From NCBI GenBank assembly GCA_034436355.1, contig DAOTVQ010000047.1:198258-262257 (forward strand): DNA of 64,000 bases, given 5' to 3'. The notes under the pieces are model-generated. The model was not told the DNA's origin and did no database searches. It saw nothing but the letters and a program-made list of their open reading frames with translations. Positions 8,671 to 15,928 of the stretch are shown here, piece after piece. The first letter of the stretch is position 1. Each line of letters starts with the position of its first letter. The position numbers and the translations under genes are program-made. Origin of the DNA: CP2-2F sp034436355. GTDB taxonomy: Bacteria; Chloroflexota; Anaerolineae; Aggregatilineales; UBA2796.

Positions 8671-9678
8671 ATGGGATTTCTGCGTCGCATTTTTAACTCA
8701 CGTCCAGAAGCAGAGCCAACCAAAGCAACGGACGCGCCGCCTCCCTCTGTGACCAATGAGCCAGAGGGTGCCTCACGCGCCCCTGTTGAGCACGCAGAGC
8801 CTGCCGCACCGACCACCGAAGTGCCTGCTGCCAGTTTGGTTACCACCAAACTAGAGCAGCCCGGCGTCACCCGCAACATCCAAGATATCGAGCCATTTGT
8901 GGGCATTCCGGGCAAACACCTTGCCTACGGCATCAACAGCGATAAAGGCGTCGTGCGCTCCAACAACCAGGACTCGCTGTTTGCAATGCTTACCTCTCAG
9001 GTGGGGGCGCAAACCATGCCCGACTTTGGGCTGTTCGTTGTGGCGGACGGCATGGGCGGGCATGAGAATGGCGAGCGCGCCTCTGCCCTTGCCGCACGCA
9101 TTATCGGGCAGCATGTGCTAAGCAACTACTACCTGAAGCGCCTAGTCGGCAGCGATAGCGAAGACCTCTACCTCAACGAAATCCTCACCGAAGCCCTCCA
9201 AAAGGCGAACGAGATGGTTGCCAACGAAACGCCCGAAGGCGGCACAACCGTAACGGCAGCTGCTATCAATGGCAGCATGGCGTATATTGCCCACGTCGGT
9301 GATAGCCGCGCTTACTTGATCACAGAAGAGGGCATTGATCAGATCACCCATGATCATTCCCTTGTGCAGCGCCTGATTGATCTGGATCACCTAACGCCCG
9401 ACGAGGCAGCCGTTCATCCGCAACGCAACGTGCTTTACCGCGCCATTGGGCAGAACGATAATCTGGAGATAGATACACTGGTGCGCCGCTTGCCGAATGG
9501 CGCACGCCTGATGCTGTGCAGTGATGGACTGTGGAACATGGTGGATGAGGCGCAGTTACGGCACGTCATCAGCAGTGCGCAAACGCCACAAGAGGCTTGT
9601 GATCGTCTTGTTGAACTTGCAAATCAGAACGGCGGTAATGATAATATTACGGTTATTCTTGTACAGATTCCCGGATGA
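8671..9678 (+). CDS. PP2C-family Ser/Thr protein phosphatase
   Basis: 335 aa. An Ala/Pro/Glu-rich N-terminal tail (1-80) precedes a full PP2C domain: NQDS (Asp101), VADGMGGHENGE (Asp126), GDSRAYL, CSDGLWNMV and GGNDNITVIL carry the Asp residues for the two-metal centre. It should remove phosphates placed by the kinase encoded 27 nt upstream. The ATG follows GGAG at good spacing. The disordered tail is longer than in stand-alone bacterial PP2C proteins and could be a localisation or FHA-target segment (inference). Confidence 0.93.
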   Translation: MGFLRRIFNSRPEAEPTKATDAPPPSVTNEPEGASRAPVEHAEPAAPTTEVPAASLVTTKLEQPGVTRNIQDIEPFVGIPGKHLAYGINSDKGVVRSNNQDSLFAMLTSQVGAQTMPDFGLFVVADGMGGHENGERASALAARIIGQHVLSNYYLKRLVGSDSEDLYLNEILTEALQKANEMVANETPEGGTTVTAAAINGSMAYIAHVGDSRAYLITEEGIDQITHDHSLVQRLIDLDHLTPDEAAVHPQRNVLYRAIGQNDNLEIDTLVRRLPNGARLMLCSDGLWNMVDEAQLRHVISSAQTPQEACDRLVELANQNGGNDNITVILVQIPG

Positions 9679-9729
9679 TAGCTTCAAGCTCTGAACAAGG
9701 ATTCGTTTCTGATTAAGGACGCCATATCT

Positions 9730-11190
9730 ATGCTAGACCTCTACACTGTGTTAGGCGTAACGCCCGATGCGCTTGAGGATGATATTCGCCGCGCCTACCG
9801 TTCAGCAGCACGGCGCTTGCACCCAGATGTGAATGGGCATCCCGGTGCAGTCAACCAATTTCGGGATATTACGGCGGCGCATGAAGTGCTGACCAATTTA
9901 ACTGAGCGCGCAAAATACGACAACAAACGCCGACAACTCGGTTCAGGACGGCAATATTTCACCATGCGCGTCACACCCAGCGCTCGTGCTTTGCCCGCCT
10001 TGAACGAGACTCAGGTGCTTTACCTGTTGGTTGAGTTGATCCCCGACCCTACCATAGATCGCAGCACCACCAGCACGCCCATGAACCTGACCCTCGTCAT
10101 TGATCACAGCACCTCTATGAATGGTGTGCGCCTTGAACGGACGAAAGTGGCTGCCCACCGCCTGATTGATCAATTGGCAGAGAGCGATATTCTCTCTGTG
10201 GTTGCTTTTAGCGACCGCGCCGAAGTGTTGGTGAAGGCAGCGCCCCTTGCCGATAAAAACGCTGCCAAAACCATGATCACCACCATTCAGGCAAGCGGCA
10301 GCACCAAAATTTATGAAGGGTTGCAAGCTGCTTATGATCAGAATCGGCGCTACGCGGGCAAGAACTTTGCCAACCACATCATCTTCATCACCGACGGGCG
10401 CACCTATGGCGATGAAGCCAAATGCTTGGTGCTGGCAGAGCGTTGCAAGGATGAGGGCATCGGCATCAGCGCCATGGGCATTGGCGATGAATGGAACGAT
10501 GTTTTTCTCGATCAGTTAGCAGGCATTACTGGCGGCACCTCGCAGTATATTAATTCACCCAATGTGGTGCAGCGCCTGCTTGACGAGCGCTTGCGCTCGC
10601 TTGGGCAAGCCGTGGCAGAGCGTGTTACACTTTCTTTAGCGCCTGATCCTGACGTCATCGTTGAGGGCGGGTTTCGCCTTTCGCCCAGCGCGCAGCCCAT
10701 CTCTGTCGAGAGCGATCCGCTGCCGATTGGGCAGGTGTTAGCACAATTGCCAACCGCTGCTATCTTCACCCTGCAATTGCCACCACTGACCGAAGTTGGC
10801 ACCCGCAGCTTGATCCGCTTTGCGGTTGAAGGGGATATTTTGTGGGACAAGCGCACGAACTATCAGCTGGCGGCAGATATTTCACTGGAAGTGCTGACGA
10901 ATCCGCCCGTTGAGGAGCCGCCGCGCATCATTTTGGATGCCCTGAGCAAACTGGCGCTCTACCGCATTCAGCAGAAGGCGGCAGAGGCTGCCGCACGCGG
11001 CGATATTCGTAAGGCAACCCGCAAACTGGAAACGGTTGCCACGCGCCTATTAGCAGGCGGCCACACAGAGTTAGCAAACATCGCCATGGCAGAAGCACGC
11101 CGCCTCTCAAACACGCACGCCATCTCTGAAGAAGGGCAAAAGGCGCTGAAGTATGGCACGCGCCATTTGCTGCTCACATCAGGAGAGTAG
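9730..11190 (+). CDS. J-domain plus von Willebrand factor A domain protein
   Basis: 486 aa. A J-domain occupies residues 1-66 with the Hsp70-activating HPD at 31-33. A vWA domain starts near 117 with the metal-site motif DHSTS (Asp125, Ser127, Ser129) and extends to about 300; a beta-rich then helical region (about 300-480) follows. Proteins of this kind could recruit DnaK to partners bound by the metal-dependent vWA face. It lies between the phosphatase and the FHA gene with short spacers, so it is likely part of the same pathway. No zinc-finger or C-terminal client domain of classical DnaJ is present, so it is not the housekeeping co-chaperone. Confidence 0.85.
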   Translation: MLDLYTVLGVTPDALEDDIRRAYRSAARRLHPDVNGHPGAVNQFRDITAAHEVLTNLTERAKYDNKRRQLGSGRQYFTMRVTPSARALPALNETQVLYLLVELIPDPTIDRSTTSTPMNLTLVIDHSTSMNGVRLERTKVAAHRLIDQLAESDILSVVAFSDRAEVLVKAAPLADKNAAKTMITTIQASGSTKIYEGLQAAYDQNRRYAGKNFANHIIFITDGRTYGDEAKCLVLAERCKDEGIGISAMGIGDEWNDVFLDQLAGITGGTSQYINSPNVVQRLLDERLRSLGQAVAERVTLSLAPDPDVIVEGGFRLSPSAQPISVESDPLPIGQVLAQLPTAAIFTLQLPPLTEVGTRSLIRFAVEGDILWDKRTNYQLAADISLEVLTNPPVEEPPRIILDALSKLALYRIQQKAAEAAARGDIRKATRKLETVATRLLAGGHTELANIAMAEARRLSNTHAISEEGQKALKYGTRHLLLTSGE

Positions 11191-11208
11191 TTCTTTGGGA
11201 GATTAGCT

Positions 11209-11721
11209 ATGAAAATATGTCCTTATTGCGCTCACAGCAACCGTGAAGGCATTCTTTTCTGCGAAGAGTGTGGGCAAGTTTTGTATACTGAGCAAGGGGC
11301 TGCCACCTCAACCAAGCGCTTGCCTGTTGGCACAGGCGGGTTAAGCGCTAAAGGCGGCTGGGGAACGGCGCGCTTCAACCAATCTGCCACGATTATGCTG
11401 CACATTCGGGATAACCCTTCCCCAATTGAGGTCAAGCCGCAGCAGGAAACCATCTTAGGGCGCTATGATGGCAGCAGCTCCTCTACGCCTCCTACCATAG
11501 ACCTAACGCCATTTGGCGCCTATGAGAACGGCGTTTCGCGTATTCACGCTGCCATTCGGCGTGGCGAAGATACGCTCACCCTAGTGGATTTGGGCAGTGT
11601 GAATGGCACACACCTAAACGGACAGCGCCTCATCCCAAACCAGCCACGCGTGCTGCGCGATGGGGATGAAATTCGGATTGGCAAGTTAGTTTGCCACGTC
11701 TTTTTCAAAACAAGCAGCTAA
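11209..11721 (+). CDS. Zinc-ribbon FHA-domain protein
   Basis: 170 aa. A zinc ribbon (CPYC near residue 4 and CEEC near 22) is joined by a Gly/Ala-rich linker to an FHA domain (about 80-165): ILGRYD, VSRIHAAI and LVDLGSVNGTHLNG contain the Arg, Ser and Asn that bind phosphothreonine. FHA proteins read kinase marks, here presumably those of the Ser/Thr kinase encoded upstream. Small spacers on both sides suggest co-transcription with DnaJ-vWA and the 79-aa gene. The start ATG follows GGGAG at a usable distance. Confidence 0.88.
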   Translation: MKICPYCAHSNREGILFCEECGQVLYTEQGAATSTKRLPVGTGGLSAKGGWGTARFNQSATIMLHIRDNPSPIEVKPQQETILGRYDGSSSSTPPTIDLTPFGAYENGVSRIHAAIRRGEDTLTLVDLGSVNGTHLNGQRLIPNQPRVLRDGDEIRIGKLVCHVFFKTSS

Positions 11722-11736
11722 CCAAGAAGGAAGATC

Positions 11737-11976
11737 ATGGCTTATACACTCTACATACACCTCATCAGCGATCCGCCATTACTGCTCGACGTAGACGAAC
11801 TCCCCACCATTACCGATAACCTCATCATCGGCAGAAATCCGCGCACCCGTGATGGCAAGGATTACGGAAATGTGCTGCCAGAGGTGACCACCGTCATGTT
11901 CCCAATGGCGCGTATTAGTTTCATTGAAATTATGCCAACCGATGATGAGCCGACGCTGCTGCCCTTCCGCGATTAA
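11737..11976 (+). CDS. Small uncharacterised protein of the kinase/FHA locus
   Basis: 79 aa, not recognised. It starts MAYTLYIHLISDPPLLLDVDELP and contains a GRNPRTRDGKDYGN segment that looks FHA-strand-like (IIGRNPRTRDG resembles the first FHA strands), followed by a Met-rich beta segment and an acidic end. AAGAAGGAAG just before the ATG is a good ribosome binding site. It sits 15 nt after the FHA gene and 20 nt before the response regulator, so it is almost surely translated and co-transcribed. It could be a shortened FHA relative or an adaptor; this is not established. Confidence 0.7.
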   Translation: MAYTLYIHLISDPPLLLDVDELPTITDNLIIGRNPRTRDGKDYGNVLPEVTTVMFPMARISFIEIMPTDDEPTLLPFRD

Positions 11977-11996
11977 GCTCACAACAGGAGTGTTTT

Positions 11997-12764
11997 ATGG
12001 TTGGCAAACCTGCCGCTGGCAGTAAGACTCCTTCCGCACCGCGTGAGCGCCAGCGCGTTCTTGTGGTGGATGACGAGCCGCGCATGATCGGCTTTATCCG
12101 CCTGAACTTGGAGCTGGAAGGCTTTCAGGTGATTGAGGCAACTGATGGCGTGCGCGCCTTAGAGGCAGTTCGCACCCAACTGCCCGATGTGGTGCTGCTA
12201 GATGTGATGATGCCCAACTTGGATGGGTTTGAGACGCTGCGGATGCTGCGCGAATTTTCCAACCTGCCGGTCATCATGCTCACAGCAAAAGGCGAAGAAG
12301 ATGACAAGGTGAAGGGCTTAGAACTCGGCGCAGATGACTACATCACCAAGCCGTTCGGGCCGCGGGAGCTTTCCAGCCGCATTCGTGCAGTGCTGCGCCG
12401 TGCCGAAAGCGCTGCTAGCACGCCTGAACACGCCATCCTCAAAGTGGATGATCGCCTCAGCGTGGATTTTAACCGCCGTGCGGTGATCGTGAACGGTGAG
12501 TTGATCAAGCTGCGCCCGACCGAGTTCCGCCTGCTCTACCACCTGATCGAAAACGCCGGCTGGACGGTGCCGCACGAGCAGATTCTTGCCAAAGTCTGGG
12601 GCTATGAATACCGTGACGAAACCCATTATGTGCGGCTCTACGTGAACTACTTGCGCGAAAAGATCGAAGAGAACCCTGCACACCCAAAGTACATCCTCAC
12701 AGAGCGCGGCGTTGGCTACCGCTTTGTGGATTTCAAGCGCGAACTGCAAGGTGAGAGCGCTTGA
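11997..12764 (+). CDS. OmpR/PhoB-type two-component response regulator
   Basis: 255 aa. A short Lys/Pro-rich leader precedes the receiver: VDDEPRM (acidic pair near 25-26), phosphoacceptor Asp69 in VVLLDVMMPNLDGFE, a switch Thr in IMLTAKGEED and Lys in ITKPFGP. The C-terminal winged helix (about 155-248) ends with the YIxTxRGxGYRF pattern (ILTERGVGYRF), so it is a DNA-binding transcription factor. The cognate histidine kinase is not adjacent; the nearest one is 6 kb downstream. Location at the end of the Ser/Thr kinase locus allows cross-regulation, which is inference. AGGAG precedes the ATG. Confidence 0.93.
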   Translation: MVGKPAAGSKTPSAPRERQRVLVVDDEPRMIGFIRLNLELEGFQVIEATDGVRALEAVRTQLPDVVLLDVMMPNLDGFETLRMLREFSNLPVIMLTAKGEEDDKVKGLELGADDYITKPFGPRELSSRIRAVLRRAESAASTPEHAILKVDDRLSVDFNRRAVIVNGELIKLRPTEFRLLYHLIENAGWTVPHEQILAKVWGYEYRDETHYVRLYVNYLREKIEENPAHPKYILTERGVGYRFVDFKRELQGESA

Positions 12765-12774
12765 GCGCGCTCTC
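12753..12774. terminator. Hairpin between convergent response regulator and rdgB genes
   Basis: GAGAGCGC and GCGCTCTC form an 8-bp GC-rich stem with a 6-nt loop that contains the response-regulator stop codon. It lies within the 14-nt space and gene end between two convergent genes, so it could stop transcription both ways. No T-tract follows on either side. Confidence 0.4.
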
Positions 12775-12778
12775 CACT

Positions 12779-13390
12779 TCATCTAGCTGCTTGCCCTAGC
12801 AATGCCATCAACAGCGGATGCAGCTTGCCCAACGCCCTAGCGCGGTGGCTGACCGCGTCTTTTTCGGCGGCGGGCAACTCGCCAAGCGTGCGTCCGTCAG
12901 GCATTCTAAAGATCGGATCGTAGCCAAAGCCATTCTCGCCACGTGGCGCAAAGGCAATGCTGCCTGCCACCTGCCCTTCTGCCGCCAGAGTGAGTGTGCC
13001 ATCGGGCAGCGGCAGTACCATCGCCACCACGCATACAAAGCGCGCTGTGCGTTGGGCAGGCGGCACACCTTCTAAGGCAGCCAGCAACTTGGCGTTACGC
13101 TCCGCGGCAGTGGGCGCATAGCGCGCCGAGTAAACGCCCGGCGCACCGTCAAGCGCATCTACAGCCAAGCCCGAATCATCAGCCAGCACCGCCAAGCCCG
13201 TCAGCGCGCTGTAGGTATGTGCTTTCAGCAGCGCGTTCGCCTCAAAGGTGCTGCCTGTCTCCTCGACATCGGGCAGGCTTTCGGGCAGGTCTGTCAGCGA
13301 GAGCCAGCGCAGCGGCAAAGCTGCCAACAAGCGCTGATACTCTCGCATTTTGCCCGCATTAGTGGTTGCCACCAAAAGCTGATCGATCAC
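12779..13390 (-). CDS. rdgB: XTP/dITP diphosphatase (HAM1/RdgB)
   Basis: 203 aa, standard family length. Signatures are VATTNAGKMREY at the N-terminus, the substrate-binding FEANALLKA block, LADDSGLAVDALDGAPGVYSARYA (catalytic acidic pair) and the late GYDPIF plus SHRARAL segments. The enzyme hydrolyses inosine and xanthosine triphosphates to monophosphates, keeping deaminated bases out of nucleic acids. Its ATG overlaps the stop of the LysM-protein gene by 4 nt (ATGA), so the two are co-translated although functionally unrelated. Confidence 0.95.
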   Translation of the reverse strand: MIDQLLVATTNAGKMREYQRLLAALPLRWLSLTDLPESLPDVEETGSTFEANALLKAHTYSALTGLAVLADDSGLAVDALDGAPGVYSARYAPTAAERNAKLLAALEGVPPAQRTARFVCVVAMVLPLPDGTLTLAAEGQVAGSIAFAPRGENGFGYDPIFRMPDGRTLGELPAAEKDAVSHRARALGKLHPLLMALLGQAAR

Positions 13391-14031
13391 GGGCGCGGAT
13401 TGACCACAAAGTTAAAGCCGTAGTAGCCCGACCCACGCGCACGGACAAGGATCGAAAACGACGCACCACGCAGTGCCACGCCGCCAACATCGGCGGGAAT
13501 GGTGAAATTGGTGGTGAGCGTGCCGTCAGCGTTCACTGTGGCTGAGCCGGAAGGCAGCGCGGGATAGGTAGGCGGGATGCCGGGCGTGCGCGGTGCGATG
13601 AAAATATCCACCGTGGCGTTGCCGGGGAAGCGCTGCCCTGAGATCACAAGCGTATCTCCCACACCTGCGGTGCGCGTGTTGAACTCAATGGCGGGATAGA
13701 CGCCGGGCGGTGGGTAGTAAACGATTGGGTTCGGATTTGGGTTGGGTGTGGCTGGCACGCCAATGGGCGGCACCCCACGCGGCGGAATGCAAATCACCTG
13801 TCCAACACGCACATAGTTTGGGTTGGGCAAACCGTTATACTGCTGAAGCACCGTCCAGCTATAGCCATATGCCAAGCCGATGCGGAACAGGTTTTCGCCT
13901 TGCTGCACCACATGCCGCACAGCACAGGCTTGGGCATGGGCAGGTGCCGCCGCGCTCAGGCTGGCAGCCGCCACCACCACCACAACCATGAACACGGTAA
14001 GAACACGAGAGAACTTGCGGGTACGGTTCAT
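13387..14031 (-). CDS. Secreted LysM-domain protein
   Basis: 214 aa. A signal peptide (1 to about 34: basic start, VLTVFMVVVVVAAASLSAAAPAHA) is followed by one LysM motif (about 38-85, VQQGENLFRIGLAYG to VGQVICIPP), a Pro/Asn-rich linker, and a C-terminal beta-rich domain (about 115-214) that looks like an IPT/TIG or similar Ig-like fold (VGDTLVISGQRFPGNATVDIF). LysM binds peptidoglycan or chitin sugars, so the protein is probably wall-attached. It precedes rdgB with a 4-nt overlap. AAAGGA lies 6 nt before the ATG. Confidence 0.85.
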   Translation of the reverse strand: MNRTRKFSRVLTVFMVVVVVAAASLSAAAPAHAQACAVRHVVQQGENLFRIGLAYGYSWTVLQQYNGLPNPNYVRVGQVICIPPRGVPPIGVPATPNPNPNPIVYYPPPGVYPAIEFNTRTAGVGDTLVISGQRFPGNATVDIFIAPRTPGIPPTYPALPSGSATVNADGTLTTNFTIPADVGGVALRGASFSILVRARGSGYYGFNFVVNPRP

Positions 14032-14142
14032 GTAACGATCCTTTCAAGGCAGGCTTATTGGGCTGAGGCATACGCAGGCTACGCTATGCTGATCAGCGTT
14101 GCTTAAGTCTATGTCAGTCTTGTGAAATGCGCTAGTCGCACC

Positions 14143-14739
14143 CTACGCACTTCTAACAATTTTCGGACGCCGCATTAATCGCGCAAGGGCAAGCAGCATT
14201 GCCACCACTGCCCACACCCATGCCCAATCTGCGTTTTGCGGCGGCAGCGGCAGGTCTGCCAGCGGCGCGATGATCACCATGAAGATGCGCTCTCTATTCT
14301 CTAGGAATGCCTCTAAGGTGAAGGGAATGCCAAGCTGCTCAAGGTAGGGCTTGAGTGCAGGGCTGCGCTGAAAGTGCTGAAAGGCAAGGCGGAAGTGTGC
14401 TTCATCGGTGCAGCGCGTTGCCTTGCCGCCAAAGGCGCCCACACGCGGCACTTGCAAGGTGACGTTCGGATCCGCCTCAATGTTCTTCAACCAGTCAGCA
14501 CGCTCGCCCCATGCTGAAACAACATAATAGGTGCCATCAACCGGTGTGCTTTCAACCATTGTGCGGCGTGGCAAGCCTGATTTACGCCCGCGGGTGGTCA
14601 GCAGCACAAAGGTGGGTGGCATGAACGCGCCAAAGCCCAAACGCCAAGCGTAGAGCGGCGCTTTGAACAGCCAACGCCGCCCACCCCGCTGCGGATAAAC
14701 CGCGATAATGTCTCGGTAGCGTGCTTCTGAGAGCGCCAT
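14143..14739 (-). CDS. Ddn-like F420-dependent nitroreductase family protein, membrane-tailed
   Basis: 198 aa from the ATG at 14739, chosen because GGAGG lies 8 nt upstream; a TTG 21 nt earlier is less likely. The central region LLTTRGRKSGLPRRTMVE and YYVVSAWGERADWLKNIEADPNVTLQV are hallmarks of the deazaflavin-dependent nitroreductase (DUF385) family, split-barrel enzymes that use reduced F420 to reduce quinones or nitro compounds. The C-terminus adds a hydrophobic segment (ADWAWVWAVVAMLLALARLM) followed by basic residues, which would tether it to the membrane. The order of the extra helix is unusual for the family. No F420 biosynthesis gene is seen in the window. Confidence 0.8.
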   Translation of the reverse strand: MALSEARYRDIIAVYPQRGGRRWLFKAPLYAWRLGFGAFMPPTFVLLTTRGRKSGLPRRTMVESTPVDGTYYVVSAWGERADWLKNIEADPNVTLQVPRVGAFGGKATRCTDEAHFRLAFQHFQRSPALKPYLEQLGIPFTLEAFLENRERIFMVIIAPLADLPLPPQNADWAWVWAVVAMLLALARLMRRPKIVRSA

Positions 14740-14879
14740 ACAAATAACCTCCAAACTCAAACGGATGGTAAGTCTATTTTACACCCATATTGCTCTATTT
14801 TTCACAAAAGCGCCCGCCACATACTTAACCCCTTTTGGCAGAAAGGTTGCCGGTTCATCAGGCTTGCCTGCTCTCGCGT

Positions 14880-14905
14880 TATAATTCCACAAAACTTAGT
14901 ATAAT
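14880..14905 (+). promoter_or_regulatory. Two -10-like TATAAT hexamers
   Basis: TATAAT occurs at 14880-14885 and again at 14900-14905, 62-82 nt ahead of the ATG at 14967, in the spacer divergent from the Ddn-like gene. No good -35 partner is seen at 16-18 nt for either. Confidence 0.35.
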
Positions 14906-14966
14906 GCAGTAGAGTGTTTGAGAAACTTCGGCACTGACTGCCTGCACAAATGGGAATACTTGTCTG

Positions 14967-15512
14967 ATGCAATCGCCAAAACAAGAGGAACGCCGTGCCA
15001 CGCTGCTGATGATCTTTGCTGTGGTCTCATCGCTAGTTGTGATCGCTATCTTGCTTGGCACGCTGGCAGCCGTGGGCGGTCTGATCACACGGCTTGGGCA
15101 GCCTGTGCGCGATTTCGGTCCTTACGATCTGGGCGCACGGCGCATCCCGCTGGTCGGTTTTGTGGGCGATCTGCTGCCGCAGACACTCGGCGATTTCACA
15201 CGCTTGAACCTAGAGGGCGATTTGCAGACGTTTCGCGCTGTCTATGCGCGTGGCGACGAGCGTGTGGCTATCAGCGGCTCGGAGTCGGTTTCCTTGGCAG
15301 CAGCGCAAGCCAGCGTTATCCGTGTGCAGGAGACCGATATTCAGCGTGGCGCCCGCTCGCTCATCGAAACAGCGCGGCTGGGCTTTTCCTACTACACCTA
15401 TGGCAACGCTGAGCGCGCACGGCTCGTCTACAACCGTGATCGCTGGTTTTTCGACATCATCACTACATCGCAGCGCACCCTTGACGATTTTATGAAAGTG
15501 TTTCAGTATTAA
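14967..15512 (+). CDS. Membrane-anchored protein of unknown function
   Basis: 181 aa, not recognised. A charged N-terminus (QSPKQEERR) precedes one transmembrane helix (about 13-39). The remaining 140 residues are predicted outside the cell: an RRIPLVGFVGDLLPQTLGDF segment then mixed alpha/beta sequence with a Tyr/Arg-rich end (SYYTYGNAERARLVYNRDRWFFDII). No catalytic motif stands out. It precedes the 127-aa gene by 32 nt and may be co-transcribed with it and the GT39-type gene. Confidence 0.65.
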   Translation: MQSPKQEERRATLLMIFAVVSSLVVIAILLGTLAAVGGLITRLGQPVRDFGPYDLGARRIPLVGFVGDLLPQTLGDFTRLNLEGDLQTFRAVYARGDERVAISGSESVSLAAAQASVIRVQETDIQRGARSLIETARLGFSYYTYGNAERARLVYNRDRWFFDIITTSQRTLDDFMKVFQY

Positions 15513-15544
15513 CTGAACTTTATGTAGTCCTATGGTAAACACGA

Positions 15545-15928
15545 ATGCCTGTACGCATCACATGGTACGAACCTGACCAGATCATCCTCTATGATCTGAC
15601 GGATCCGCTCAGCCTTGAAGACCTAGAGGCAGGTGCTGAGGAAGTGTGGGCATTGGCGGCGGGTGTGCCAAGCCTTGTGGATATGATCCTCGATTACCGT
15701 GCTGTAACAGCCTTTCCGCGCGGAATGCTGCCCTTGATGCGCGACGGCAGCTTTACACTGCCCACCTTAGAACGTGTGGCATTGGTTGGCAATGAGCCAC
15801 TGGTTGAGATGATGTTCACCACGATTATGCAAAGCACCTACCGCCCTGACCCAACGGTGCATCCCAGCGTAGAAGATGCCGCCGACTTTCTGCGCCGCAT
15901 GGCACGGGAAGATAGCACCCGTGCCTAA
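15545..15928 (+). CDS. Small STAS/SpoIIAA-like protein (tentative)
   Basis: 127 aa. Alternating strands and helices (RITWYEPDQIILYDLTD, LEDLEAGAEEVWALAAG, LVDMILDYRAVTAFP, LERVALVG) resemble a STAS-like alpha/beta sandwich, as in proteins that modulate enzymes or report membrane lipid state; this assignment is weak. A Gly-poor core and no obvious phosphorylatable Ser at the STAS position are seen. The stop lies inside the start region of the GT39-type gene, an 8-nt overlap when that gene begins at its GTG, which suggests translational coupling. Confidence 0.6.
   Translation: MPVRITWYEPDQIILYDLTDPLSLEDLEAGAEEVWALAAGVPSLVDMILDYRAVTAFPRGMLPLMRDGSFTLPTLERVALVGNEPLVEMMFTTIMQSTYRPDPTVHPSVEDAADFLRRMAREDSTRA

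Noticed and set aside
12818..13423. Plus-strand genes opposite rdgB
   Set aside because: Open frames on the plus strand are mirror frames of a well-conserved minus-strand gene and have no supporting signals.
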